A DNA stretch of 64,000 nucleotides. Origin: Rhizobiaceae bacterium. GTDB lineage: Bacteria > Pseudomonadota > Alphaproteobacteria > Rhizobiales > Rhizobiaceae. Below, piece by piece: positions 32,237 to 40,888 of this stretch (positions are counted from its first letter, which is position 1; the number at the start of each line of letters is the position of its first letter). The position numbers and the translations under genes are program-made. The notes beneath the pieces are model-generated. The model was not told the origin of the DNA, made no database searches, and was given only the letters and a program-made list of their open reading frames with translations. Location: positions 2,738,501 through 2,802,500 of the forward strand of contig JAMLJC010000001.1 of assembly GCA_023953845.1 (NCBI GenBank), read 5' to 3'.

Positions 32237-34611
32237 TGGAAGCCTCCCTCCTCATAAGGCTGATCGACCAGTTCTCCGCGCCGGCGCAGACCGTGCGGGA
32301 GAAGATGCGCGGCCTCACCCAAGGCTTTCGCGAGTTTCGCGACGGGGTGAAACAGTCCATCCGTGACGGCTTTTCCGAGGCCAATATCGAGCAGGCGACG
32401 AAGAACGCCGAGGCGAAGCTCAATCAGGCCCGGCAGCGCATGCGCGGCGCGATCCTCACCGGACTGGCGCTCGCCGCGCCCCTGAAGTCGATCGGCGATT
32501 TCGAGGAACGGCTGACCGCCTTCGGCAACACAGCCGGCGTCTTCGGCGACGATCTGAAGAAGATGGAGGCGCAGATCCGGGCGCTGGGTCCCGATATCAA
32601 CCAGACCGCGACCGAGACGCTCGGCGCGCTGGAGTATCTGGTCGGCAAGGGACTTTCGCCGGAACAGGGCATGGCCGCGCTCCGGGCGGTCGGCATGACG
32701 GCCACCGCCGCCGGCGCCGAGATCGAGGACACGGCCGCTTCCGGCTTCTCGGTGCTCGACAATCTGAAGGTGCCGGCCGATCAGCTGCAGCTCGCCTTCG
32801 ACGCCATGGCGCAGGCCGGCAAGTCGGGCGGCTTCGAGCTGAAGGGCATGGCGCAGTATTTCCCGCAGCTCACGGCTTCCGCCCGCGCGCTCGGCATGGA
32901 CGGCGTCGACGCCGTCGCCGAGCTGGCCGCCGCGCTCCAGATCGCCATGAAGGGCGCAGGCTCCGAGAGCGAAGCCGCCAACAACATGCAGAACTTCCTG
33001 TCGAAGCTGTCGTCGCCGGAGACGGTGAAGCGCTTCAAGGATTTTGGCATCGACATAAAGAAAGAGTTCGCAACGGCCGAGAAGAACGGCGTCTCGGTCT
33101 TCGAGCACATGCTGAAGCGCATCAACGAGGCGACCGGCGGCGACCAGTTCAAGATCGGCGAGCTGTTCGGCGACCAGCAGGTACTCAATTTCCTCAAGCC
33201 GATGCTCCAGAACATGGAGGAGTTCAACGAGATCAGGAACGCGGCGCTCTCGGCCGAGGGCGTGAACGCCGCCGACTATGCCCGCGTGATGGAGACGCTG
33301 AACGCGAAGCTGAAGGGCGCCGTGATCGAGATCGGCAACCTCGTCTCCGCCGGCTCGCCGCTGCTCGACATCGCGAAAGAGCTGGTGACGCAGTTCACGG
33401 CGCTGCTCAAGGCCGTCAACGACTTCGCCACGGCCAATCCGGAGCTGACGAGGAACATCGTCTACGGCGTCGCCGCGCTGCTCGCCATGAACGTCGCCGT
33501 CCGCACGCTCGCCTGGGGCTTTGCCGCCGCGCGCGTCGGCGCGATCGGCCTCTCCTCCTTCTTCCTGAAATTCGCGGCGGATGGAACCAACATCGCCGCC
33601 GGCTGGCGTCTGCTCTCCAGCGCCGGCTGGATGCTCTCCGGCGCGCTGGCGGCGGTAAAATTCGTCGCGGTCGGCGTCGGCTCGATCCTCGCCGGCATCA
33701 CGGCGCCGGCATGGGCGCTGATCGCCGCGCTGATCGCCGCCGGCTTCGCGCTCTGGAAATACTGGGACCGGATCAGCTCCTTCCTCGCCGGCTTCGCCGC
33801 GCCGTTCAAGGAGCTGTTTTCGCCGGTGGTGCAGGGTGCGATCGACCTCGTCTCCGGCCTCATCGACACGATCGGGCGGCTGTTCGGCATCTCCCCGGAG
33901 AATATCGAGGGCTTCAAGGCCGCGATCGGGAAGATGTTCGACATCTCCACCCATATCGACGCGGCGAAGATCGCGCTCAACGAACTGTGGGATTGGATTT
34001 CCTCCTTCTTCAGCCAGGAGCAGCTGACCGGCGAGGAGAAGGCGGCGATGTACGCCTCCGGCCAGGCGCTCGCCCAGCAGCTGATCGACGGCATCAAGTC
34101 GATCTTCGACGCCTTCATCGGGCCGTTCAGGGAAGCCTTCAATTTCGCCGTCAGCATCGAATGGCCGGAGCCGCCGGCCTGGGTGAAGTGGATGATGGAA
34201 CGCGCCGGCGCGGCCGCCGATGCCGCCGGCGGCCTGATCGGCGCCGGTCGCGATCAGGTGTCCGGCTGGCTGGGCGCTGGCGAGGGGGCGGAGCCGCCAG
34301 CCACTACTGCCGGCGCGGCAACCTCAGCACCATCTTCCGGGTGGCTTTCGAACCTCTTCAACTGGACCGGCAGCGCTTCGGAAGATCTCCAGCAGGGCGG
34401 TCAGGCCGTGGCCGATGGTGGTCAGGCGGCCGGCGCGGCGCTCAACGAGGCGGCCGCAGCCGTGCGCGGCGCGGCAAGCGCCATGTCAAGCGCGGCCGCC
34501 GGCATCAACACGGCAGTCAGTCGCGCCAACCGCAGTGGCGGTAGCGAAGGCGGCTACGGCCAGGCCATGCGCAACGCCCGCGCCGAAGCCCTTCACGACG
34601 GGACGGAATGA
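32236..34611 (+). CDS. T: Tail tape measure protein
   Basis: 791 aa. N-terminal coiled coil (FSAPAQTVREKMRGLTQGFREFRDG), a long helical domain with the TP901 pattern (DFEERLTAFGNTAGV, AAGAEIEDTAASGFSVLDNLKV, FPQLTASARALGM), then hydrophobic segments at about 410-440 and 475-510. The C-terminal 200 residues are Ala/Gly-rich. Length sets tail length: about 790 residues would predict a tail near 115-120 nm using the common rule of 0.15 nm per residue. Confidence 0.93.
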   Translation: MEASLLIRLIDQFSAPAQTVREKMRGLTQGFREFRDGVKQSIRDGFSEANIEQATKNAEAKLNQARQRMRGAILTGLALAAPLKSIGDFEERLTAFGNTAGVFGDDLKKMEAQIRALGPDINQTATETLGALEYLVGKGLSPEQGMAALRAVGMTATAAGAEIEDTAASGFSVLDNLKVPADQLQLAFDAMAQAGKSGGFELKGMAQYFPQLTASARALGMDGVDAVAELAAALQIAMKGAGSESEAANNMQNFLSKLSSPETVKRFKDFGIDIKKEFATAEKNGVSVFEHMLKRINEATGGDQFKIGELFGDQQVLNFLKPMLQNMEEFNEIRNAALSAEGVNAADYARVMETLNAKLKGAVIEIGNLVSAGSPLLDIAKELVTQFTALLKAVNDFATANPELTRNIVYGVAALLAMNVAVRTLAWGFAAARVGAIGLSSFFLKFAADGTNIAAGWRLLSSAGWMLSGALAAVKFVAVGVGSILAGITAPAWALIAALIAAGFALWKYWDRISSFLAGFAAPFKELFSPVVQGAIDLVSGLIDTIGRLFGISPENIEGFKAAIGKMFDISTHIDAAKIALNELWDWISSFFSQEQLTGEEKAAMYASGQALAQQLIDGIKSIFDAFIGPFREAFNFAVSIEWPEPPAWVKWMMERAGAAADAAGGLIGAGRDQVSGWLGAGEGAEPPATTAGAATSAPSSGWLSNLFNWTGSASEDLQQGGQAVADGGQAAGAALNEAAAAVRGAASAMSSAAAGINTAVSRANRSGGSEGGYGQAMRNARAEALHDGTE

Positions 34612-35042
34612 TGCCGCTGCTTGCCCTTGGCCCGCACCGTTTCGAGATCGAGCCGCTCAACTTCCAGGCGATCGAGCAGGAGTTCGAGGTGAAGTGGCCG
34701 GCGATCAGCCGCTTCGGCGGCCGGCCCGGCCGGCAGATGACGGGTTTTGGCGAGGACCCGATCCGCATCTCCGGCCTGCTGCACACCCACGAGTTCGAGG
34801 GCAGCCGGGAGGCGCTGGACAGTCTAGTGCGTACCCACAAGGCGGCGAAGCCGCTGATCATGATGGGCTGGGCGGACGAGGAGAGCCTGAAGGCCGATGT
34901 CTATGGCCTCGTCGTCATCCTGAAGGTGACCCATCGGGGCACGAAGATCGGCGGGTCCGGCAAGCCTCGCCGCATGGAGTACGACATCGAGATCGCCCCG
35001 ATCCCCGAGGCGGCCGGCAAGCCGATAGGCATCTTCCTGTGA
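34608..35042 (+). CDS. U: Tail protein U (tail terminator type, P2 gpU)
   Basis: 144 aa. Contains the gpU pattern LPLLALGPHRFEIEPLNFQAIEQEFEVKWPAISRFGGRPGRQMTGFGEDPIRISG and KPLIMMGWADEESLKADVYG. Coupled by 4 bp to T and to X. Confidence 0.9.
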   Translation: MMPLLALGPHRFEIEPLNFQAIEQEFEVKWPAISRFGGRPGRQMTGFGEDPIRISGLLHTHEFEGSREALDSLVRTHKAAKPLIMMGWADEESLKADVYGLVVILKVTHRGTKIGGSGKPRRMEYDIEIAPIPEAAGKPIGIFL

Positions 35043-35314
35043 GCGAGGCGAACACCATCCCTGCCGTGACCGTCGTTGTCGTCAAGGAGGACGTGACGGT
35101 CGAACTGCTCTGCTTCGAGCAGGCGCTGTCCGCGCTGGGAGACCGTCGCCGCGCGGGCAAGCTCTGGGCCTATGTGCAGGCGGCCCTCGACGCCAATCCC
35201 GGCCTTGCCTCGAAAGGCATCGTCCTGCCGCTCGGCACCCGCGTCTCGCTGCCGCTCTTCCGGATAGAGACCTCGGCGTCCAACAGCCGCAAGCTTTGGG
35301 ACGGCGCTGCATGA
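35039..35314 (+). CDS. X: Tail protein X
   Basis: 91 aa from GTG 35039, preceded only by coding overlap. Position between U and D and the C-terminal GLASKGIVLPLGTRVSLPL (LysM-like) fit P2 gpX. The family binds peptidoglycan or the baseplate hub. Confidence 0.8.
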   Translation: MSEANTIPAVTVVVVKEDVTVELLCFEQALSALGDRRRAGKLWAYVQAALDANPGLASKGIVLPLGTRVSLPLFRIETSASNSRKLWDGAA

Positions 35315-36291
35315 GCGGGCTTTATCCCTTCATCAACGTGTCGATCGGCGGCCGGCCGGTCTCCGACTTCTTCTACCAGCGTCTCGTCAGCGCTTCGATC
35401 CACGACGCGCCCGGCCAGGACAGCGACAGCTGCGATCTCACCTTCGACGACGCCGGCAACGAGATCGAGCTGCCTTCGGCCGACGACATCATCGACGTGC
35501 ATTTCGGCTACCGCGACGTGGGCGGGGCCGAGAAGATGGGCCAGTTCATCGTCGAAAAGCCGACCATAGAGGGCGGAGACGACGGCGAGTTCCTGATCGT
35601 GCGCGGCCGTTCGGCCAAGACGTCGGAGGCCGCCAAGGAAGCGCTCTCCGAGCATTTCGACGACATGACCATCGGCCAGATCGTGCGCCAGCTCGCCGGC
35701 CGCCACGGCCGTCAGGCGAAAGTGGATGCGGCCTATGCCAGCGAGCGGATCGAGTACGTCGCCCGCACCGGCCAGTCGACGCGCGACTTCCTCACCCGCC
35801 TCGCCGACCGCTACGGCGCGCTTTTCGCCGAGAAGAACGGCGCGTTCCTTTTCCTCCAGCACGGCCAGATGCCGACGCAGATCATCACGAAATCCGACTG
35901 CGAGAGCTGGAGCTTCGAGATCGAGCCGCGCCAGCGCTACGGCAAGGTCGAGGCCGGATGGTTCGACCGGGCGACCGGCCAGACGAAATTCGAGACCTTT
36001 TCAACGGGCCTTGAAGGGCCGGTGAAACGGGTGCGGACGCTGTTCTCGACGCCGGCGGCGGCGAAGGCCGCTTCGAAGGGTGAAGGCGAGCGACTCGGCC
36101 GCTCCACCGGCTCCGGCAGCCTGACGCTCGCCGGCCGCGCCGGCCTGCTCGCCGACTTCCCGATCGTCACGGCCGGCTTCCGGCCGGAATGCAACGGGCT
36201 TTGGCGCGTCGCGTCGATCGAGCACAGCTTCGAGGACGCCTACACCATGACGGTCGAGATCGAGGCTCCAGAGGAGGGCAAGGAACTATGA
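35311..36291 (+). CDS. D: Baseplate hub protein D (late control D family)
   Basis: 326 aa. N-terminal YPFINVSIGGRPVSDFFYQRLVSASIHDAPGQDSDSCDLTFDD and the central DMTIGQIVRQLAGRHGRQAKVDA are hallmark gpD/T4 gp27-like hub motifs; QSTRDFLTRLADRYGALFAEKNG is strongly conserved. It carries the spike V at the tube end. Confidence 0.92.
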   Translation: MSGLYPFINVSIGGRPVSDFFYQRLVSASIHDAPGQDSDSCDLTFDDAGNEIELPSADDIIDVHFGYRDVGGAEKMGQFIVEKPTIEGGDDGEFLIVRGRSAKTSEAAKEALSEHFDDMTIGQIVRQLAGRHGRQAKVDAAYASERIEYVARTGQSTRDFLTRLADRYGALFAEKNGAFLFLQHGQMPTQIITKSDCESWSFEIEPRQRYGKVEAGWFDRATGQTKFETFSTGLEGPVKRVRTLFSTPAAAKAASKGEGERLGRSTGSGSLTLAGRAGLLADFPIVTAGFRPECNGLWRVASIEHSFEDAYTMTVEIEAPEEGKEL

Positions 36292-36569
36292 CGAAGATCA
36301 TCAACGAAACGAACTTCTGCCATATCGAGCAGCTTCCTGACGGCCGCCGCATCCTCTTCTATGCGGAGCATGACGGCGACAACATCGTCATCCATCAGGT
36401 CACGCACTGCGCGCTTGGCACGGTGGATATCAAAGTCGAGGGCGGCGCCGACTGGATCGAGGCCGCCTGGCCGCCGGATTTTTCTGCCCGCGCTGCGGAT
36501 GTCGTGAAGAGCCTGCAGCAGATGGGCCTGGTCGGTTCGGTCGAGAGCGAGGGAGCGCCCATGACGTGA
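36288..36569 (+). CDS. Small hypothetical phage protein after D
   Basis: 93 aa, ATG overlapping the D stop. Beta-rich N-terminal half (HIEQLPDGRRILFYAEHDGDNIVIHQVTH) and a helical end. Function unknown; it is last in the tail operon. Confidence 0.55.
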   Translation: MTKIINETNFCHIEQLPDGRRILFYAEHDGDNIVIHQVTHCALGTVDIKVEGGADWIEAAWPPDFSARAADVVKSLQQMGLVGSVESEGAPMT

Positions 36570-36707
36570 AGGCAGCGGAGGCCGCGTCAATTCGCGGCTG
36601 CGGGCTCGGTCGGCAAACTTCAACCCGCATGGCTAGCTGAACGCATCATCGCCACCCCGGCGGCAGAGCCGCAGCGACAGGGTGGATTGATTCGAGAGCA
36701 TTCCACC

Positions 36708-37520
36708 ATGACGAAATTCGAGATGCGGGACGTTGTCCCCGTCAAGCCGGCCGCACCGTGGGTCGGCGGCAAGAAGCAGCTCTCCAGGCGGCTCGCCTGG
36801 ATGATCGAGGCCGCGCCTCACGACGCCTATGTCGAGGTCTTCGCGGGCATGGCGGGTGTCTTTCTCAAGCGCCGCCGCGCGCCCAAGACCGAGATCATCA
36901 ATGACCTTAGCGGCGACGTCGCCACCTTTTTCCGCGTGCTCCAGAACCACTACCAGGCGCTTATGGATGAGCTGAAATGGAAGCTCACCAGCAGAGACGA
37001 GTTTGAGCGCTTGAACGGCATGGATCCGGAACGCCTGACCGACCTCCAGCGGGCGGCGCGCTTCCTCTATCTCCAGCGGACAGCGTTTGGCGGCAAGGTC
37101 GCCGGCCGTAGCTTTGGGACCAGTTCGACAGGCGGCGGCCGCTTCGACGTGACCAAGCTCACCCCGATACTCGCAGCCGTGCACGAGCGCCTCGCCGGCG
37201 TCATCATCGAATGCCAGCCCTGGCAGAAGCTGATCGACCGCTGGGACCGGCCCGGCACTCTCTTTTATATGGACCCGCCGTACTACGGCACCGAGCACTA
37301 CTACGGCCGGGGCATGTTTGAGCGGTCGGAGTTCGAGGCGATCGCGGCCCGTTTAAGAGCCCTTGAAGGGACGTTTATCATGACCTTGAACGATGTCCCC
37401 GAGGTCCGCGCCATCTTCGACGGCTTCTCGATCGAGGCGGTGGACGTGACCTATGGCGTCGGCGGCGGCGACAATGCCAAAAGGGTGGGAGAGATCATCA
37501 TCACAGGAGGAAGGGCGTGA
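36708..37520 (+). CDS. DNA adenine methyltransferase, Dam (D12 class)
   Basis: 270 aa from ATG 36708; ATG 36687 in frame is an alternative. Motif order is that of the alpha-class N6-adenine methylases: PWVGGKKQL at 17-25, SAM-binding FAGMAG at 45-50, and catalytic DPPY at 189-192. The target is probably GATC-like but cannot be read from sequence. It has its own leader (36570-36707) and sits at the right end, the place of mom in Mu, so it may modify phage DNA against host restriction. Coupled by 4 bp to the next gene. Confidence 0.9.
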   Translation: MTKFEMRDVVPVKPAAPWVGGKKQLSRRLAWMIEAAPHDAYVEVFAGMAGVFLKRRRAPKTEIINDLSGDVATFFRVLQNHYQALMDELKWKLTSRDEFERLNGMDPERLTDLQRAARFLYLQRTAFGGKVAGRSFGTSSTGGGRFDVTKLTPILAAVHERLAGVIIECQPWQKLIDRWDRPGTLFYMDPPYYGTEHYYGRGMFERSEFEAIAARLRALEGTFIMTLNDVPEVRAIFDGFSIEAVDVTYGVGGGDNAKRVGEIIITGGRA

Positions 37521-37786
37521 CCAAGATTTCCGAGCAAGGGCTGGCTGTCTACCGCCACAGGAGGCGCGGCACTGAATACCTGTTGGTGGGCTTCGGCCGC
37601 ATGCAGGCAGAAAGCTGGCTCGACGGCAGTTCGCCGGAACGCAACGCCGGAGACCTCTACTCCATCGACATGCGCGAGGTCGCCATCTATCGCGGGGTCG
37701 CGGACGGGCGACTATGGGTCAGGCCACGAGAGGAGTTCGAGGGTCGATTTGATCTGGTAACGGCGCGCGAAACTGGTGCCAAGTGA
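37517..37786 (+). CDS. DUF1653-like small protein
   Basis: 89 aa, GTG start. GLAVYRHRRRGTEYLLVG, then DLYSIDMREVAIYRGVADGRLWVRPREEFEGRF, fits DUF1653: a small barrel with the conserved V-Y-R...G..WVRP..F ending. Its last codons overlap the first 22-bp repeat of the right end, so the gene closes the phage genome. Confidence 0.65.
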   Translation: MTKISEQGLAVYRHRRRGTEYLLVGFGRMQAESWLDGSSPERNAGDLYSIDMREVAIYRGVADGRLWVRPREEFEGRFDLVTARETGAK

Positions 37787-37819
37787 AGTTGCGCGCAGGT
37801 GCCAAGTGAAGTTGCGCGC
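37775..37819. repeat. Two 22-bp direct repeats at the prophage right end
   Basis: GGTGCCAAGTGAAGTTGCGC followed by GC occurs at 37775-37796 and again at 37798-37819, without mismatch. GTGCCAA recurs at 37884-37890, and a degenerate inverted copy (GCCAAGCTGACTGCGCAG on the minus strand) lies at 37828-37845. Repeated sites close to the end of a Mu-type genome are where transposase subunits bind (R1-R3 in Mu). That role is inferred here. Confidence 0.7.
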
Positions 37820-37866
37820 TACAGAAACTGCGCAGTCAGCTTGGCTTTCATTTGGGGATGGAAATT

Positions 37867-37902
37867 GTTGCTATGGGCATCTCGTGCCAACGCCATAGCA
37901 AC
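37867..37902. repeat. Inverted repeat in the right-end region
   Basis: GTTGCTATGG (37867-37876) and CCATAGCAAC (37893-37902) form a perfect 10-bp inverted repeat with a 16-base spacer, followed by ATTTTTC. It could be a terminator closing the rightmost phage operon or part of the end structure recognised by transposase. The 220 bp from 37787 to 38009 hold no convincing gene. Confidence 0.55.
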
Positions 37903-38010
37903 ATTTTTCGCGGCTTTAGGCAATCAGCGGCGAACAGTGGCGGACGAAATCCCCATAATAATCAAGGGGTATGGCTTCATAGGCGAATGACAGCGAACAG
38001 CTGAAAACAC

Positions 38011-38499
38011 TGGTTCAAGGGCTGGTGCCAGACCTGGCTGGTCCACATGCGCAGTCCCGCCGCCTTTTACCGCGAGATCGGCCCGCGCTCGTTCATGATC
38101 GCGCAGATCCTGTTTGGTGGCATGGTGGTTTCGGCCGCCGTGCATCCCGTCTTCATCGGGACCCTGGGCTGGGTCGGCTACAACCTTGCGATCGGCAGCC
38201 CGCTGAGCACCTTCCAGTCGGCGCTGCTTGTGGTCGATACCGTCAACATCGTCGCCGGCTATGTGTCTTTCTGGCTCCTGGGGCGGCAGTCGACGCCGCC
38301 CGAGCGCCGCGGCGGAACGTGGAAGATCGTTCTCGCGACACCGGTCTACTGGATGCTGATGTCCTATGCCGCATGGCGTTCGCTCGTGCAGCTCTACCGG
38401 AAGCCGCATCTGTGGGAGAAGACGCCGCATGGCGCAAGCGCGGCGGCGCCCGACCGGCAGCCGGCGGCCGGACTGCCGCTGGGGCAGGCGGCGGAATGA
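38011..38499 (+). pseudogene. Glycosyltransferase family 2, C-terminal fragment cut off by the prophage
   Basis: The frame is open from TGG 38011 and reads WFKGWCQTWLVHMRSPAAFYREIGPRS, then two or three membrane helices and the closing KPHLWEKTPHGAS. This is the C-terminal part of processive GT2 enzymes, in which a (R)RWFKGW motif precedes the last membrane segments. The catalytic N-terminal domain is missing: upstream sequence is prophage. An internal ATG (38047) could give a 150-aa membrane fragment without activity. The rest of the gene should lie beyond the left end of the prophage. Confidence 0.85.
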
Positions 38500-38509
38500 T
38501 CGCCGGACG

Positions 38510-39406
38510 CTATTCCTTCAGGAAAGCTGGCCCGTCGCCGATGATCTTCGGGTCCGCCTTGCCGATCGCATTGAGGTCCCGTCCGGCATAGGGAAGGCTT
38601 TGCAGCACACGGCGCATCGCCGCGATGCGGGCGCGGCGCTTGTCGTTCGCGCGGATCACGATCCATGGCGCATAGGCCGTGTGCGTGCGGCTGAACATCA
38701 GGTCGCGCATTTCCGTATAGGCGTCCCACTTGCTCATGCCGGCCACGTCCATAGGCGAGAATTTCCAGTTCCGCAGCGCGCTGTGCCGCCGGTCGTGGAA
38801 GCGCTTCAGTTGCATTTCCTGGCCGATGTTCAGCCAGAATTTGAAGAAGTGGACGCGCTCGTCGACGATCATCTTCTCGAAGGTCGGCGTCGCTTCGAGG
38901 AAATCGTGATGCTGCTCGGGCGTGCAGAAGCCCATCACCGGCTCGACGCCTGCCCGGTTGTACCAGGAGCGGTCGAAGGTGACGAACTCGCCAGCGGTCG
39001 GGAAATGCGTCACGTAGCGCTGATAGTACCACTGTCCCTGTTCGGTAGGGGTCGGCTTGGTCAGGGCGACATTGCGTGCCGTGCGCGGATTCATGTTCTG
39101 GCGAAGGGCGTTGATGGTGCCGCCCTTGCCGGCCGCATCCCGTCCTTCGAAAATCGCCAGCACGCGATGACCGGTCGCCTGCTGCCATGCCTGCACCTTC
39201 ACCAGTTCGACCTGCAGCCGTTCCAGCGTCTCCTCGTATTCGTCCTTGTCCATCTTCTCGGAATAGGGATAGCCGCCCGACGTCAGCGCGCGTTTCCTGA
39301 CCCAGTCCGGCAATACGGGGTCGTCCACGTCGAACACGCGTTCCTTGCCGTTGATCTTCAGCTTCAGCGCGGACGAGGGAGCCTTGCCGTCATTCCTGGG
39401 TTTCAT
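38510..39406 (-). CDS. ppk2: Polyphosphate kinase 2
   Basis: 298 aa, usual length for class I PPK2. Walker A FEGRDAAGKGG at about 86-96, the lid segment with QGQWYYQRYVTHFP, and Walker B-like VTFDRSWYNRAGVE at 142-155. It transfers phosphate between polyphosphate and nucleoside diphosphates, mostly to make GTP or ATP. It converges on the disrupted glycosyltransferase gene with only 10 bp between stops. Located next to phoR/phoU, consistent with phosphate metabolism. Confidence 0.95.
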   Translation of the reverse strand: MKPRNDGKAPSSALKLKINGKERVFDVDDPVLPDWVRKRALTSGGYPYSEKMDKDEYEETLERLQVELVKVQAWQQATGHRVLAIFEGRDAAGKGGTINALRQNMNPRTARNVALTKPTPTEQGQWYYQRYVTHFPTAGEFVTFDRSWYNRAGVEPVMGFCTPEQHHDFLEATPTFEKMIVDERVHFFKFWLNIGQEMQLKRFHDRRHSALRNWKFSPMDVAGMSKWDAYTEMRDLMFSRTHTAYAPWIVIRANDKRRARIAAMRRVLQSLPYAGRDLNAIGKADPKIIGDGPAFLKE

Positions 39407-39474
39407 TTTGTCACCTTTCGCACGACAAGCTCATGCTATTGGGTGCGCGGAGTGCGGTCCAGAGTGAAGTCGCG

Positions 39475-40761
39475 ATGGTGTCTGGGAACGAGGTGAGTGC
39501 CGGGGAGACTCGGGCGGGAGGCAGGTTCCTCAACCGGGTTGGCACCGCCGCCTACCGCGAGCGCTACGTGCTTGCCCTCGCCGCTGCCGGCGTCGCCGTC
39601 GCAGCCGCTGTTCCGTCGCTGGCGGCGCTGATACTGGGAGCGACGGCCGCAGTTCTGGCCTGTCGGCTGCTGCTGGGCGAGGGGCCGGCTCGGGAGCCGG
39701 CGTCGCCGGCTGCGAACATGGATGCAGTGACCGCCCGCCAGATCTCGGCGATCGACCTTGCCGCGGCCATGCCGGAGCCGGTGATCATCTTCGAGGCGTC
39801 GTCCGCCGTGGCTTATGCGAACGCCGCCGCGCAAAGGTCCTTCGGTACGCTTCAGGACGGCATGCCGCTGCTCCTGAAATTCCGCGCTCCGGAGATGCAG
39901 GATCTGATCTCTTCCGTTGTGGCCTCCGATTCCGCGCCGCGCACGGCGGATTATTCGGAACGCGTGCCTGTCGAGGCGAGCTATAGGGTGACGGCCGGCC
40001 GCATCGGCGTGAACTCCGATCTCTTCTTCCTTCTGTTCAAGGACCAGAGCGAATCCCTTCGTATCGACCGCATGCGGGCCGACTTCATCGCCAATGCCAG
40101 CCACGAGATGCGGACGCCGCTCGCCTCGATCAGCGGTTTCGTCGAGACGCTGCGCGGTCCGGCGAAGGACGATCCCGCCGCACGCGAACGCTTTCTCAAG
40201 ATCATGCAGGATCAGACGGCGCGGATGTCGCGGCTGATCGACGATCTCTTGTCGCTGTCGCGCCTCGAAATGAAGTCCCACAGCAAGCCGACGGCGGCGG
40301 TCGACGTGCTGCAGGTCGTGCAGGGCGTGATCGACACGCTGAAACCGCTTGCCGCCGACCTGTCGGTGAACATCGAGACGGAATTTGCCGTAGCCGACGC
40401 GATCGTTCCGGGCGACCGCGACGAGCTGTTCCAGGTCTTCGAGAATCTTGTCGAGAACGCCTGCAAATACGGGCAGTCCGGCGGTCGCGTCATCGTCTCG
40501 GTCGAGCGCGTCGAGACAGGCGCGCAGTCCGAGATTTGCGTCAGCGTGCGCGATTTCGGCCCCGGTATTCCGGAAGAGCATATTCCGCGCGTCACCGAAC
40601 GCTTCTACCGCGTCGACGTTCAGTCCAGCCGGGCGCAGAAGGGCACGGGCCTCGGCCTCGCCATCGTCAAGCACATACTGACGCACCACAATGCGCGGCT
40701 GGTCATCAAGTCCGAACCGGGCGCCGGCGCCCGGTTTTCGGTCTACCTCCCGGCCCGTTAG
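39475..40761 (+). CDS. phoR: Phosphate-regulon-type sensor histidine kinase
   Basis: 428 aa from ATG 39475; ATG 39433 would add 14 residues. Two hydrophobic segments lie at about 31-66. A PAS-like domain (IDLAAAMPEPVIIFEASSAVAYAN) is followed by the H-box ANASHEMRTPLASISGF with phospho-His at about 209. The ATPase carries NLVENACKYG, DFGPGIP and GTGLGLAIVKH. The architecture is that of PhoR, which responds to phosphate limitation through the Pst/PhoU complex. Here it is followed by phoU with no pst genes or phoB between or after. Confidence 0.88.
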   Translation: MVSGNEVSAGETRAGGRFLNRVGTAAYRERYVLALAAAGVAVAAAVPSLAALILGATAAVLACRLLLGEGPAREPASPAANMDAVTARQISAIDLAAAMPEPVIIFEASSAVAYANAAAQRSFGTLQDGMPLLLKFRAPEMQDLISSVVASDSAPRTADYSERVPVEASYRVTAGRIGVNSDLFFLLFKDQSESLRIDRMRADFIANASHEMRTPLASISGFVETLRGPAKDDPAARERFLKIMQDQTARMSRLIDDLLSLSRLEMKSHSKPTAAVDVLQVVQGVIDTLKPLAADLSVNIETEFAVADAIVPGDRDELFQVFENLVENACKYGQSGGRVIVSVERVETGAQSEICVSVRDFGPGIPEEHIPRVTERFYRVDVQSSRAQKGTGLGLAIVKHILTHHNARLVIKSEPGAGARFSVYLPAR

Positions 40762-40775
40762 CCGCGCTTCCTCCG

Positions 40776-40808
40776 AGGCTTTTTCCCGCAGGAAAGGCTT
40801 CTTTTTTC
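40776..40808 (+). terminator. Possible intrinsic terminator between phoR and phoU
   Basis: GGCTTTTTCC, then CGCA, then GGAAAGGCTT and CTTTTTTC: an imperfect stem of about 8 bp with a following T-rich tract. It suggests that phoU is also expressed from its own promoter in 40809-40888. Confidence 0.45.
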
Positions 40809-40888
40809 TGTCATGCCGGTGGCTTATGTATTGCTGGTGCGACTCCTTTCACCCGAGGTCGCCTCAAACTGCTCCGAGGAGCAAAAAC

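Larger units (their letters stand above)
1..38009. mobile_element. Mu-like transposable prophage with P2-type tail module (left end outside window)
   Basis: Gam, GemA/gp16, a Mor-family activator, DUF2730, DUF3486, a gp28-type terminase, a DUF935 portal, a gpF-type head protein, protease/scaffold, gp36 and gpG occur in Mu order. They are followed by tail genes in P2 order. No repressor or transposase is seen, so the left end lies upstream of base 1. The right end is placed at 38009: the sequence there ends in AAAACA, with the terminal CA usual for Mu-type ends. The next base begins an open reading frame for the C-terminal part of a host glycosyltransferase. All late genes look intact, so the element may be a functional phage. 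The exact terminus is inferred, good to a few bases. Confidence 0.93.

Noticed and set aside
37799..37990. 63-codon frame in the prophage right end
   Set aside because: It begins inside the second 22-bp repeat, has no ribosome site and covers the inverted repeat; non-coding end structure is the better reading.
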